The position numbers and the translations under genes are program-made. DNA of 32,908 nt. Source: Oerskovia rustica. Lineage in GTDB: Bacteria > Actinomycetota > Actinomycetes > Actinomycetales > Cellulomonadaceae. Where the stretch lies: positions 24,912-57,819 of the forward strand of contig NZ_JACSQQ010000005.1 of NCBI RefSeq assembly GCF_014836555.1. Direction: 5' to 3'. Shown here piece after piece: positions 1 to 5,499 of this stretch. The notes under the pieces were generated by a model. That model searched no databases, was not told the DNA's origin, and worked only from the letters and a program-made list of their open reading frames with translations. The first letter of the stretch is position 1. Each line of letters starts with the position of its first letter.

Positions 1-46
1 GCCGGGGGGGGGCCCTTCGTGCGTGTCCGAGGGGTGGAGGAGCTGG

Positions 47-685
47 TCAGTCCTGACCGATCCAGCGCCAGCCGAGCGGCGTCGCGACGGCGTCCACGGT
101 CCGGTCGTGCTTCTCGAGGGGCAGCGGACGGTCCGTCGCGTCGTAGACCTCCTCGGGGAACACGACGGCGATCACCTTGGTGCCGGAGCGCACGTGCTCG
201 AGCGCCCGGTCGTACCAGCCGCCGCCCTGCCCGAGGCGGACGCCGTTCGAGTCGACCGCGAGTGCGGGCGCGATCACGACGTCGGCGTCGGCGAGCGCGG
301 CCGCCCCGAGCGTGGGACCGCTCGGCTCGGGAGGCCTGCCCGGGGCGCGGACCTGGAGGTCGTGCGCGCCGTCGAACTCGGCCCAGTCGCGCTGGAGCCC
401 CGCGCCCAGGACGGGCAGGAGCACGCGGACGCCGCGGGCGGAGAGCCGCTCGAGCATCGCGGTGGTGCCCGGCTCGGTGGGGCGTGCGGCGTACGTCGCG
501 ACACAGCGCGCGGACAGGACCTCGGGGATGGTCTCGATCACGTCGGCGATCGCCAGTGCCGCTTCGTCGCGGCGGCGCTCGGTGCGGGCGGATCGAGCAG
601 TGCGGATGGCTTTTCGGAGGATCTCCTTCGCGTCCTCGGGTTCGATGCTTCCATGCAGGGGATAGGGCTGAACCGGGCCACTCAT
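47..685 (-). CDS. fau: 5-formyltetrahydrofolate cyclo-ligase (MTHFS family)
   Basis: A 212-aa cytoplasmic enzyme that converts 5-formyl-THF to 5,10-methenyl-THF using ATP, recycling a storage folate into the one-carbon pool. The C-terminal half carries the family signature GQGGGWYDR (family form GxGGGxYDR), the phosphate/folate-binding loop, and the N-terminal third has the basic helix (LRKAIRTARSARTERRRDEAA) usual for the family. Length is typical. The reading frame stays open far upstream, but similarity begins only at the ATG at 685 (MSGPVQPYPLHG), so that start is chosen. It is transcribed away from the rimJ-like gene across a 262-nt intergenic region. In mycobacteria, the same gene (Rv0992c) sits divergent to galU-glp-rimJ-Rv0996, which supports a chromosomal, non-phage origin. 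Confidence 0.93.
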   Translation of the reverse strand: MSGPVQPYPLHGSIEPEDAKEILRKAIRTARSARTERRRDEAALAIADVIETIPEVLSARCVATYAARPTEPGTTAMLERLSARGVRVLLPVLGAGLQRDWAEFDGAHDLQVRAPGRPPEPSGPTLGAAALADADVVIAPALAVDSNGVRLGQGGGWYDRALEHVRSGTKVIAVVFPEEVYDATDRPLPLEKHDRTVDAVATPLGWRWIGQD

Positions 686-947
686 GCGCCTATTGTCGCA
701 AAGGTTCGGGCAAGAAGTGTCCGTGCTGTCGTCGTCGGACGGAAAGGGCCCGGATCGTGGAGCGTGGCGGGCGGCGGGTGGACCAAGGGGGGTGCCGGCG
801 ACGTCCGTCAGCTTCCGGTACTGGCGTACCCGCTGCTGGTGTCGGCGTGTCAGGTCGTGATACACCCTGTCCACCAGGCGTCGCGTCGGTGATCCTGGTG
901 CTCGAAGGCACGACGTCTCGGGCTCTGCAGCCGGGGACGGACGATCG
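686..947. other. Divergent intergenic region
   Basis: These 262 nt separate the minus-strand cyclo-ligase from the plus-strand rimJ-like gene. No convincing coding frame was found; open frames through it are GC-bias shadows. It should hold promoters for both directions. I could not pick a confident -10 for either, only a GACAAT-like stretch about 6 nt before the cyclo-ligase ATG. In mycobacterial genomes, galU and glp/moeA1 occupy this position and they are absent here. Confidence 0.5.
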
Positions 948-1613
948 ATGGGCACGGGAACTATGACGAACAAGCTCGCACGGACGTGGAGCGTGTCGAA
1001 GCCGTGGCCGGTCACGCTCCGCGAGGACGCGACGGACGGCAGCGTGGTGCTGCGACCGTTGCGCCGCAAGGACGGGCACGCGTGGATGACGCTCCGTGCC
1101 CGCAACGCCTCGTGGCTCGAACGCTGGGAGGCGACGTCGCCCCGGCCCGGCACGGGCGGTGGCCCGCCGACCTTCGGCGAGTACGTGCGGATCCTGTCGG
1201 CCCAGGCGCGGGCGGGCACGACCCTGCCGTTCGCGGTCGAGCTGGACGGCGAGCTCGTCGGGCAGCTCACGGTGTCGGGCATCACGTACGGGTCGTTGTG
1301 CTCGGCAAGCATCGGGTACTGGGTCGGGGAGCACGTCGCCGGCCGGGGTGTGATCCCCACCGCGGTCGCCATGTCGGTCGACTACTGCTTCCAGGTCCTG
1401 GGGCTGCACCGCATCGAGGTCAACATCCGCCCGGAGAACGGTCCGAGCCTGCGCGTCGTCGAGAAGCTGGGCCTGCGGGACGAGGGCGTGCGCGAGCGCT
1501 ACCTCCACATCCAGGGCCAGTGGTGCGACCACCGCACGTTCGCGATCACGACCGAGGAGGTCCCGGACGGGCTCCTGACCCGCTGGCAGGAGCGGCGCCG
1601 CGACGCCCCATAG
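948..1613 (+). CDS. rimJ: RimJ-like GNAT N-acetyltransferase
   Basis: A 221-aa GNAT-fold protein of the RimJ/RimL group, which transfers acetyl from acetyl-CoA to protein N-termini. It has the group's N-terminal phrase VVLRPLRRKDG, central strands (LPFAVELDGELVGQLTVSGI), a C-terminal IGYWVGEHVAGRGVIPTAV segment corresponding to the acetyl-CoA pyrophosphate loop, and the diagnostic HRIEVNIRPENGPSLRVVEKLGLRDEGV motif. The start is either ATG 948 (GGGACGG upstream) or ATG 963 (five codons later); both precede the conserved part. It is followed after 81 nt by the GlpR-like gene, in the same order as mycobacterial Rv0995-Rv0996. The substrate cannot be read from sequence. Confidence 0.88.
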   Translation: MGTGTMTNKLARTWSVSKPWPVTLREDATDGSVVLRPLRRKDGHAWMTLRARNASWLERWEATSPRPGTGGGPPTFGEYVRILSAQARAGTTLPFAVELDGELVGQLTVSGITYGSLCSASIGYWVGEHVAGRGVIPTAVAMSVDYCFQVLGLHRIEVNIRPENGPSLRVVEKLGLRDEGVRERYLHIQGQWCDHRTFAITTEEVPDGLLTRWQERRRDAP

Positions 1614-1682
1614 TGCATGGTCCCGTCAGGGAAAAGGACCGACACGCCGTGCGGCGTCCGGGAGCCCACCTGGCGGCTCGCC

Positions 1683-1688
1683 TACGGT
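1683..1688 (+). promoter_or_regulatory. Leaderless-type -10 element (TACGGT) for the GlpR-like gene
   Basis: The TANNNT hexamer TACGGT ends 6 nt before the GTG at 1695. This spacing would place the transcription start on the start codon, the usual arrangement of leaderless actinobacterial mRNAs. No Shine-Dalgarno is visible before that GTG and no clear -35 is seen. Inference from spacing only. Confidence 0.45.
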
Positions 1689-1694
1689 CGGCAT

Positions 1695-3128
1695 GTGGAA
1701 TCGACGACGGGCTCGGCAGGCGTGGCAGTCCTTGCCCTGTTCGTGATCTGGTTCGCCTACTACGTGCCGCACCGCGTCAAGCAGCGTCAGCAGTTCCTGG
1801 ACTCGCGCGTCGAGGACCGGTTCTCCGGCTCGCTGCGGGTCCTGGGGGTCGCGTCGGGCAGGCGTGAGCGTCGTGCGCCCCGCGGGCACCTGGGCGGCGC
1901 CGAGGGGCGCTCGTTGCTGCTGGGGCCCGCCGTGGCCACGGAGCCCGACGTCGGGATCCTGCTGCGGGTCTCCGACGTCGGCGACCCCGGCCCGGCCGCA
2001 CCGAGAGAAGTCCAGCAGGTCACGGCCGGTGGCACCGGCCACCGGCCGTCGTCGAAGGAGGGGCCGCAGACCATGGAGAACGACGTCCGCACGGGAGACC
2101 CTCGCCCGTCCATCCCGCCCGGGCGCCGCGCCGAGGGCGGGTTCGACGACCCGTTCCCGGCACGCCGGGCGCCCTCGCCGTCACGCATCGCCCTGCTCGA
2201 GCGTCGCGCCAAGGCCGCGCGCCGGCGACTCGTGCTGACGATCCTGCTGCTGCTCGCGACCGCGGGTGCGTGGGTCGCGGTCGGCTTCGGGCTCGTGTCC
2301 TGGTACGCGGCCGCAGGCCCGACGGCGGCGCTCGTCCTGGTCCTCGTCCTGGGACGTCAGGCGGTGCTCGCCGCACGCCGCGCCGACACCGTGTGGCTCG
2401 CGGACCGTCGCGCGGCCGCGCGGGAGGCCGCACGCGCCTCGCGAGGGCCCGTGCAGGGCAGCCCGGTCGCGCCGCGCAACGTCCACCCTTCGCGCGTCAC
2501 GGGGCACGCCGTGCGCCCCTCGCAGACGAGCACCCAGATGATCCCGCGCGTCACGCCCGCCGACCTCGAACGAGGCGCTGCGCGCAGCCGCGACCGGCGT
2601 CCCGCGACCGGATCGACCGCACGTGTCGAACCGGAGCCCGACCTAGTCCGACCCCGCACGGGTGCGAGCGGTGGCGAGCTGTTCGACGACCGGGACCGTG
2701 ACGAGCCGGGCGTCGTCGTGATCGAGGCGGAGGTCGCCGAGGTGGTGCCCGCCTCGGGCTCCGCCGCGCCCGAGGGGACGCCCCGCCCCGAGCCGACGGC
2801 CCCGTCGGCCGACGGCGAGCCCGGGGGAGCCTGGGAACCGGTCCCGGTGCCACGCCCGACGTACACCATGAAGCCCACGGCCTCCGAGACCGGCGTCGCG
2901 CCGGTCCAGGTGGCCGTCCCCGTCGCACCGGCCGCCGCGCCGCGGCCCGCCCCCGAGGCGGCGGTCGTGGGGGTGAACGCGGCGCCGGTGGTGCCGGGTG
3001 TGCCGGCTGTGCCGGTGTCGAGCCGTCCTGCGGTCCCCGCGGCGGGCGACGACAAGAAGCCCAAGACCGAGACGCTGGGCCTGGACCTCAACGAGATCCT
3101 GGCCCGCAGGCGCGTCTCGGGCGGGTGA
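1695..3128 (+). CDS. GlpR/SepX-like membrane protein of the actinobacterial divisome
   Basis: A 477-aa protein with an N-terminal membrane segment (about residues 6-24), a soluble stretch, a TM pair (about 178-200 and 207-225), a long Pro/Ala-rich low-complexity region, and a charged C-terminal end (LGLDLNEILARRR). This architecture and its position directly after rimJ match Rv0996 of M. tuberculosis. That family includes GlpR, the membrane receptor of the gephyrin-like protein Glp, and is reported to be related to Streptomyces SepX; both act in division and polar growth. The GTG at 1695 is chosen because the first membrane segment starts there and a leaderless-type -10 precedes it; an upstream ATG at 1617 would add 26 unlike residues. 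Function is assigned from neighbourhood and topology. Confidence 0.7.
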   Translation: MESTTGSAGVAVLALFVIWFAYYVPHRVKQRQQFLDSRVEDRFSGSLRVLGVASGRRERRAPRGHLGGAEGRSLLLGPAVATEPDVGILLRVSDVGDPGPAAPREVQQVTAGGTGHRPSSKEGPQTMENDVRTGDPRPSIPPGRRAEGGFDDPFPARRAPSPSRIALLERRAKAARRRLVLTILLLLATAGAWVAVGFGLVSWYAAAGPTAALVLVLVLGRQAVLAARRADTVWLADRRAAAREAARASRGPVQGSPVAPRNVHPSRVTGHAVRPSQTSTQMIPRVTPADLERGAARSRDRRPATGSTARVEPEPDLVRPRTGASGGELFDDRDRDEPGVVVIEAEVAEVVPASGSAAPEGTPRPEPTAPSADGEPGGAWEPVPVPRPTYTMKPTASETGVAPVQVAVPVAPAAAPRPAPEAAVVGVNAAPVVPGVPAVPVSSRPAVPAAGDDKKPKTETLGLDLNEILARRRVSGG

Positions 3129-3217
3129 CAGGCTCCGGCCTAGGCCAGGGTCCGCGCCGGTCGGCGCGCGGTCAGGGCCGACAGGGCGCGGATTTTCCGG
3201 GGCCGGGGGACGGGTGC

Positions 3218-3223
3218 TAATGT
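3218..3223 (+). promoter_or_regulatory. Candidate -10 (TAATGT) of the tRNA-Ala gene
   Basis: TAATGT lies 12 nt before the mature tRNA 5' end, with a poor -35-like TTTCCG at 3194-3199 (18-nt spacer). It is the only TANNNT hexamer of good composition in the GC-rich 3129-3235 gap, which otherwise shows nothing. Confidence 0.4.
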
Positions 3224-3235
3224 AGGCATCGCTCT

Positions 3236-3311
3236 GGGGCTATGGCGCAGTTGGTAGCGCGTCTCGTTCGCAATGAGAAGGTCGGGGGTTCGAATCCCCC
3301 TAGCTCCACCA
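3236..3311 (+). tRNA. tRNA-Ala (anticodon CGC)
   Basis: A full cloverleaf folds by hand. The 7-bp acceptor stem (GGGGCTA with TAGCTCC) contains the G3:U70 wobble that is the alanine identity element. The D arm is GCGCAGTTGGTAGCGC. The 5-bp anticodon stem carries the loop TTCGCAA, giving anticodon CGC. The T arm is GGGGG-TTCGAAT-CCCCC. The discriminator is A73 at 3308 and CCA is encoded at 3309-3311. Everything to its right is phage-like, so its 3' half is the probable integration site. Confidence 0.97.
3265..3311 (+). other. Probable attL core region (3' half of tRNA-Ala)
   Basis: The chromosomal genes stop here and phage-like genes start within 100 nt. Tyrosine integrases of actinophages commonly recombine in the anticodon-to-3'-end part of tRNA genes while rebuilding the tRNA. 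The exact core cannot be fixed because attR is outside the window; the limits given are the anticodon stem to the CCA end. Confidence 0.6.
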
Positions 3312-3316
3312 GGCAC

Positions 3317-3346
3317 AAGGCCCGGAACCCTCAGGTTCCGGGCCTT
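3317..3346 (+). terminator. Rho-independent-type hairpin after tRNA-Ala
   Basis: A perfect 13-bp stem (AAGGCCCGGAACC with its complement) and a CTCA loop sit 5 nt after the CCA end. There is no real U-tract (GGTCGTT follows), as is common in actinobacteria. It would end tRNA transcription and could also stop leftward transcription from the prophage. Confidence 0.8.
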
Positions 3347-3373
3347 GGTCGTTGCTGGTGCAGAGAGTGCCCA

Positions 3374-3397
3374 GGGGGCCAAGTGGGGGGCCGAGTG
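3374..3397 (+). repeat. Tandem 12-nt repeat just inside attL
   Basis: GGGGGCCAAGTG (3374-3385) is followed immediately by GGGGGCCGAGTG (3386-3397), differing at one base. The repeat lies about 60 nt inside the prophage, where tyrosine integrases have short direct arm-type binding sites. That role is inferred from position only. Confidence 0.5.
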
Positions 3398-3399
3398 GC

Positions 3400-3564
3400 C
3401 TACGCGCTCCGGACCCACAGGACGCGCCAGCCTTCAGGCAGTTCGGCGTGGAGTCGGACCCAGGCGTCGTCGTAGGTGGGTGCCTCGATCCTCACCTCTC
3501 GTGACTCGCCGTCCTCCGCGCGTTCGTCGGCGGGGATGGGCTGGGTCATCGCGTGCAGGATCAT
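3400..3564 (-). CDS. 54-aa phage protein of unknown function
   Basis: An open frame of 55 codons starts at ATG 3564 (MILHAMTQP...) and ends in TAG next to the tandem repeat. The product is acidic at the N-terminus and ends with an aromatic-rich stretch (YDDAWVRLHAELPEGWRVLWVRSA). It has no recognised domain. A second in-frame ATG lies five codons in, at 3549. Support for a real gene is the TACCCT hexamer exactly 6 nt before ATG 3564, mirrored by a TAGGCT before the divergent neighbour 32 nt away. It is the first gene inside attL. Confidence 0.62.
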   Translation of the reverse strand: MILHAMTQPIPADERAEDGESREVRIEAPTYDDAWVRLHAELPEGWRVLWVRSA

Positions 3565-3570
3565 GCACTC

Positions 3571-3576
3571 AGGGTA
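3571..3576 (-). promoter_or_regulatory. Leaderless-type -10 (TACCCT) for the 54-aa gene
   Basis: Read on the minus strand, TACCCT is followed by six bases and then the ATG at 3564, so the mRNA should begin at or next to its start codon. No Shine-Dalgarno is present. Confidence 0.5.
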
Positions 3577-3583
3577 GGTCGGC

Positions 3584-3589
3584 TAGGCT
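3584..3589 (+). promoter_or_regulatory. Leaderless-type -10 (TAGGCT) for the HTH/zinc-finger gene
   Basis: TAGGCT ends 7 nt before ATG 3597 with no Shine-Dalgarno between. Together with the TACCCT hexamer on the other strand it forms a compact divergent promoter pair whose -10 elements are only 7 nt apart, so the two polymerases should exclude each other. Confidence 0.5.
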
Positions 3590-3596
3590 CCCGGCT

Positions 3597-4061
3597 ATGG
3601 CAGGGGCGTGGGTGATCCGTGAGCTCGCGGACCAGGCCGGGGTGACGCCGAAGACGGTGCGTACCTGGGCTGCGGCGCAGGGCTGGCAGAGGTCTTCTCG
3701 TCGGTGGGTGCTCGACGACGAGCGGGCACGGCTCGTGCTCGGCCATTTCGAGGAGACGGCCCGGCTTCGGACGCCGGCAGAGCGTGCTGAGTGTGGCGTC
3801 GAGGGGTGCGAGCGGCCGTGCGTGGGGCGCCAGGACGTGTGCAGGATGCACTACCGGCGCCGGGCCCGCACAGGGCGCACGGAGCGGTCGACGGGCGGGG
3901 CTCGGCAGCTCGAGAAGACGCACTGCCCGGCCGGGCATCCGTACACGCCTGAGAACACGTACCGCTTCGCGTCCGACAACCAAGCACGGCGCAGGTGCCG
4001 GGCCTGCCGTATCGCACGCTCGACAGCGTGGAAGCAACGGGCCGCGGCGCGCGAGCCCTAG
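3597..4061 (+). CDS. Helix-turn-helix protein with two zinc-finger motifs
   Basis: A 154-aa protein. Residues 6-27 (VIRELADQAGVTPKTVRTWAAA) form a MerR/excisionase-like helix-turn-helix. A first metal site follows (Cys66, Cys71, Cys75, Cys82, His85) and a second one near the C-terminus (Cys110, His114, Cys134, Cys137) within a CPAGHPYTPENTY...CRACR pattern seen in many phage HNH-like or DNA-binding proteins. No complete HNH catalytic triad is evident. The ATG at 3597 is chosen because the HTH starts there and a leaderless -10 precedes it. It is the only rightward gene near attL, so an excision or regulatory role is possible but unproven. Its stop shares a CTAG with the convergent neighbour. 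Confidence 0.75.
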   Translation: MAGAWVIRELADQAGVTPKTVRTWAAAQGWQRSSRRWVLDDERARLVLGHFEETARLRTPAERAECGVEGCERPCVGRQDVCRMHYRRRARTGRTERSTGGARQLEKTHCPAGHPYTPENTYRFASDNQARRRCRACRIARSTAWKQRAAAREP

Positions 4062-4312
4062 ATCCGGGTGCAGTGCGCGACGGGGACCCACGCGAGCCAC
4101 TCGGGCCAGCCGGGCGCCGACTGCCGGATGCACAGCCACGAGCCGGACCGGGCGATGACGTCGAGCTCGTAGGTCTGTTCGCCGCGGCCGTAGGTGTTCG
4201 TGGTGACGCGGGCGCGGTGCGGTGGGTCGTAGTGCGCCGTGATGAGTCGGCTTTCCCCGGGGATGTTGACGACGAGCATGGAGAAGTCGCGGGTCTCGGG
4301 CGCGCGGGTCAT
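4058..4312 (-). CDS. 84-aa protein, second gene of SOS-boxed cassette
   Basis: Unrecognised protein starting MTRAPETRDF. It looks beta-rich, with alternating hydrophobic strands and a tryptophan-rich C-terminal stretch (WLCIRQSAPGWPEWLAWVPVAH). There is no signal peptide or membrane segment. Its ATG overlaps the stop of the upstream gene as TGATG, so it should be translationally coupled to it. The stop codon TAG shares the palindrome CTAG (4058-4061) with the stop of the convergent plus-strand gene. Regulation by the LexA box upstream of its partner follows from the operon arrangement. Confidence 0.72.
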   Translation of the reverse strand: MTRAPETRDFSMLVVNIPGESRLITAHYDPPHRARVTTNTYGRGEQTYELDVIARSGSWLCIRQSAPGWPEWLAWVPVAHCTRI

Positions 4313-4569
4313 CAGCGGCGGGTGACCGCGTTGGCCCAGACCCACGCGGAGTCGAGGTGGCCGAACTTGTCGACGTAGCGGACACGGACGGCGCGCTCGG
4401 TCCAGGCCATGGCGTCACCGTCGATCTCGAGGTCTTCGCCCTTGACGGTCACGATCCAGGCGCGCACTGGGATGGGGCGCTCTGGCGTGGTGACTTCCAT
4501 GCCGTGCTGGCGCGGGTGGAGCGTCCTCGCGCGATCGGGGAAGGGCGTGTTGCCGGTCGGTCTGCTCAC
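4312..4569 (-). CDS. 85-aa protein, first gene of SOS-boxed cassette
   Basis: Unrecognised 85-aa protein starting from GTG 4569; an internal ATG at 4500 (MEVTTPERP) would give 62 aa. The C-terminal two-thirds is the conserved-looking part (WIVTVKGEDLEIDGDAMAWTERAVRVRYVDKFGHLDSAWVWANAV), probably a small beta-sheet domain. The GTG start is favoured because TAGCCT ends exactly 6 nt before it. A perfect LexA box lies immediately upstream of that hexamer, so expression should rise on DNA damage. Candidates for its role include prophage induction, excision or host takeover; none can be read from sequence. Confidence 0.72.
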   Translation of the reverse strand: MSRPTGNTPFPDRARTLHPRQHGMEVTTPERPIPVRAWIVTVKGEDLEIDGDAMAWTERAVRVRYVDKFGHLDSAWVWANAVTRR

Positions 4570-4575
4570 CGGACC

Positions 4576-4581
4576 AGGCTA
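4576..4581 (-). promoter_or_regulatory. Leaderless-type -10 (TAGCCT) of the SOS cassette
   Basis: On the minus strand TAGCCT is followed by GGTCCG and then the GTG at 4569. The LexA box abuts its upstream edge, so bound LexA would cover the -10/-35 spacer. Confidence 0.55.
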
Positions 4582-4597
4582 TCGAACATACGTTCGA
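4582..4597. promoter_or_regulatory. LexA (SOS) box
   Basis: TCGAACATACGTTCGA is an exact match to the actinobacterial SOS box TCGAAC-N4-GTTCGA known from mycobacterial LexA, with perfect 6-nt arms and a 4-nt spacer. Relative to a start of transcription at GTG 4569, it spans about -13 to -28 of the minus-strand promoter. It therefore controls the two-gene cassette 4569-4058; there is no plus-strand gene directly downstream. Confidence 0.88.
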
Positions 4598-4602
4598 ACG
4601 AG

Positions 4603-4758
4603 TTAGGTGAAGGTGTGCCCAGCCTCGTCATGACCGGTTGCCTCCTGGGTGCTCTCCTCGCCCGGGGCACCCTGCGGAGTGTTGGTTGACATCTGCACGT
4701 CGACGACGGCGTTGCAGTCGGGGCAGTGGCGGACCTCAGTCCACTGTCGGTGCGGCAT
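4603..4758 (-). CDS. 51-aa protein with N-terminal zinc knuckle
   Basis: A 51-aa frame from ATG 4758 (MPHRQWTEVRHC...) to TAA at 4603. A single CPDC-type motif (His11-Cys12-x2-Cys15) near the N-terminus could bind half a zinc site or dimerise; the rest is polar and Ser/Thr/Gly-rich. A Shine-Dalgarno-like AGGA lies about 10 nt before the ATG. It ends 5 nt before the LexA box of the next cassette. No function recognised. Short genes of this kind are common in actinophage genomes. Confidence 0.6.
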   Translation of the reverse strand: MPHRQWTEVRHCPDCNAVVDVQMSTNTPQGAPGEESTQEATGHDEAGHTFT

Positions 4759-4962
4759 CAGCGTTCGTTCCTGCTTGGATCAGATCCTCGACGCGACTTT
4801 CCGCACGTCCATCCGATGTGGACGTGATCCTACTCGTCAGGATGTTGTGCTGCGTTCGAGCGTCTCGTCGTAGGCGAGTTGTTCCTCGAGAACTCACGTG
4901 TAGGTGATGAACTGCGCAAGCGGCGGGCCGCGCACGTGGACGAGCGTCGGCTTCCGCCCGTA
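4759..4962. other. Intergenic region with inverted repeat and promoter
   Basis: About 200 nt between the GNAT gene and the 51-aa gene. It contains a minus-strand TAGGAT hexamer (4832-4827), the inverted repeat at 4805-4825 and an AGGA ribosome-binding site for the 51-aa gene. No coding frame in it looks genuine. Confidence 0.5.
4805..4825. promoter_or_regulatory. Inverted repeat over a promoter (candidate operator)
   Basis: ACGTCCA-TCCGATG-TGGACGT is a perfect 7+7 inverted repeat. A minus-strand -10-like TAGGAT (4832-4827) ends 1 nt upstream of it, so the predicted transcription start of the 51-aa gene falls inside the repeat. This is a typical place for a repressor site. The protein that would bind is unknown. 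Confidence 0.45.
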
Positions 4963-5418
4963 CTAGGCGGGCAGGCTCAGGTGCACGATCGGGTAGGGCC
5001 GACCGTCGGAGTCGAGCGGGCTGCGCCCCGCCTCCTGGAAGCCGCGGTGCAGGTAGAAGCCGAGCGCGTCGGGGTTCTGCTCGTTCACGTCGACCCGGGT
5101 CACACCGTGGCGGGCCACGGCCTCGCCGAGCAGCGCGGACCCCACGCCCGTGCCTCGCGCCTCGTCCGCGACGAACAGCATCTCCAGGCCGTCGTCGGCG
5201 ACGCCTGCGAACCCGACGGCCAGACCGTCGCGCTCGGCGACGAGGAGCTCGACCGCGGGAAGGTAGTCGGACGCCAGAGCCGCCTCGATCCGCTCGAAGT
5301 CCGCCTGCGCCAGGAAGTCGTGCGTAGCGCGCACCGCGCTACGCCAGATCTCGACGAGGCGGGGGAACTCTGACGGGCCGGTGGTGGGGCGAACAAGGAT
5401 CTCCGAACGTGCACTCAT
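4963..5418 (-). CDS. YjaB-like GNAT acetyltransferase (phage moron)
   Basis: A 151-aa GNAT enzyme. The acetyl-CoA loop is RGTGVGSALL (about residues 96-105), followed by VDVNEQNPDALGFYLHRGF and GRSPLDSDGRPYPIVHLSL. These closely resemble the C-terminal part of E. coli YjaB (VNEQN...GFY...GRS..D..GKPYP). The substrate is unknown. ATG 5418 is preferred over an upstream ATG at 5487 because a TAATCT hexamer lies exactly 7 nt before it and similarity begins there. The gene has its own promoter and lies beyond the late-operon terminator hairpin, the usual arrangement of a moron expressed in the lysogen. A weak hairpin overlaps its stop codon. Confidence 0.85.
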   Translation of the reverse strand: MSARSEILVRPTTGPSEFPRLVEIWRSAVRATHDFLAQADFERIEAALASDYLPAVELLVAERDGLAVGFAGVADDGLEMLFVADEARGTGVGSALLGEAVARHGVTRVDVNEQNPDALGFYLHRGFQEAGRSPLDSDGRPYPIVHLSLPA

Positions 5419-5425
5419 GCACACG

Positions 5426-5431
5426 AGATTA
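5426..5431 (-). promoter_or_regulatory. Leaderless-type -10 (TAATCT) for the GNAT moron
   Basis: TAATCT on the minus strand is followed by CGTGTGC and ATG 5418. It is the best -10 match of the set. No Shine-Dalgarno separates it from the start codon. Confidence 0.55.
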
Positions 5432-5499
5432 CCCGCGAGAGGCTGGCGCCCACCGTGCCCAAGCCGACCGCCTACCAAGCCAGCCACACGACGAACGCG

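Noticed and set aside
686-1532. Long minus-strand open frames over the rimJ-like gene and the upstream extension of the cyclo-ligase
   Set aside because: GC-bias shadows without family similarity; the cyclo-ligase has a good ATG at 685.
1617-1694. Upstream ATG start at 1617 for the GlpR-like gene
   Set aside because: The 26 extra residues are unlike a membrane-protein N-terminus, and the GTG at 1695 with a -10 hexamer 6 nt upstream gives the expected topology.
3140-3475. Open frames on both strands across the tRNA (GGARGIRTPDLLIANETRYQLRHSP on minus; MAQLVARLVRNEKVGGSNPPSS on plus)
   Set aside because: These are the classic spurious translations of a tRNA gene and its antisense; the tRNA fold explains the sequence.
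4855-4900. Second LexA-like site near GTTCGAGCG and the GAGTT...AACTC repeat
   Set aside because: The arms do not match the SOS consensus and the pairing is only 5 bp.
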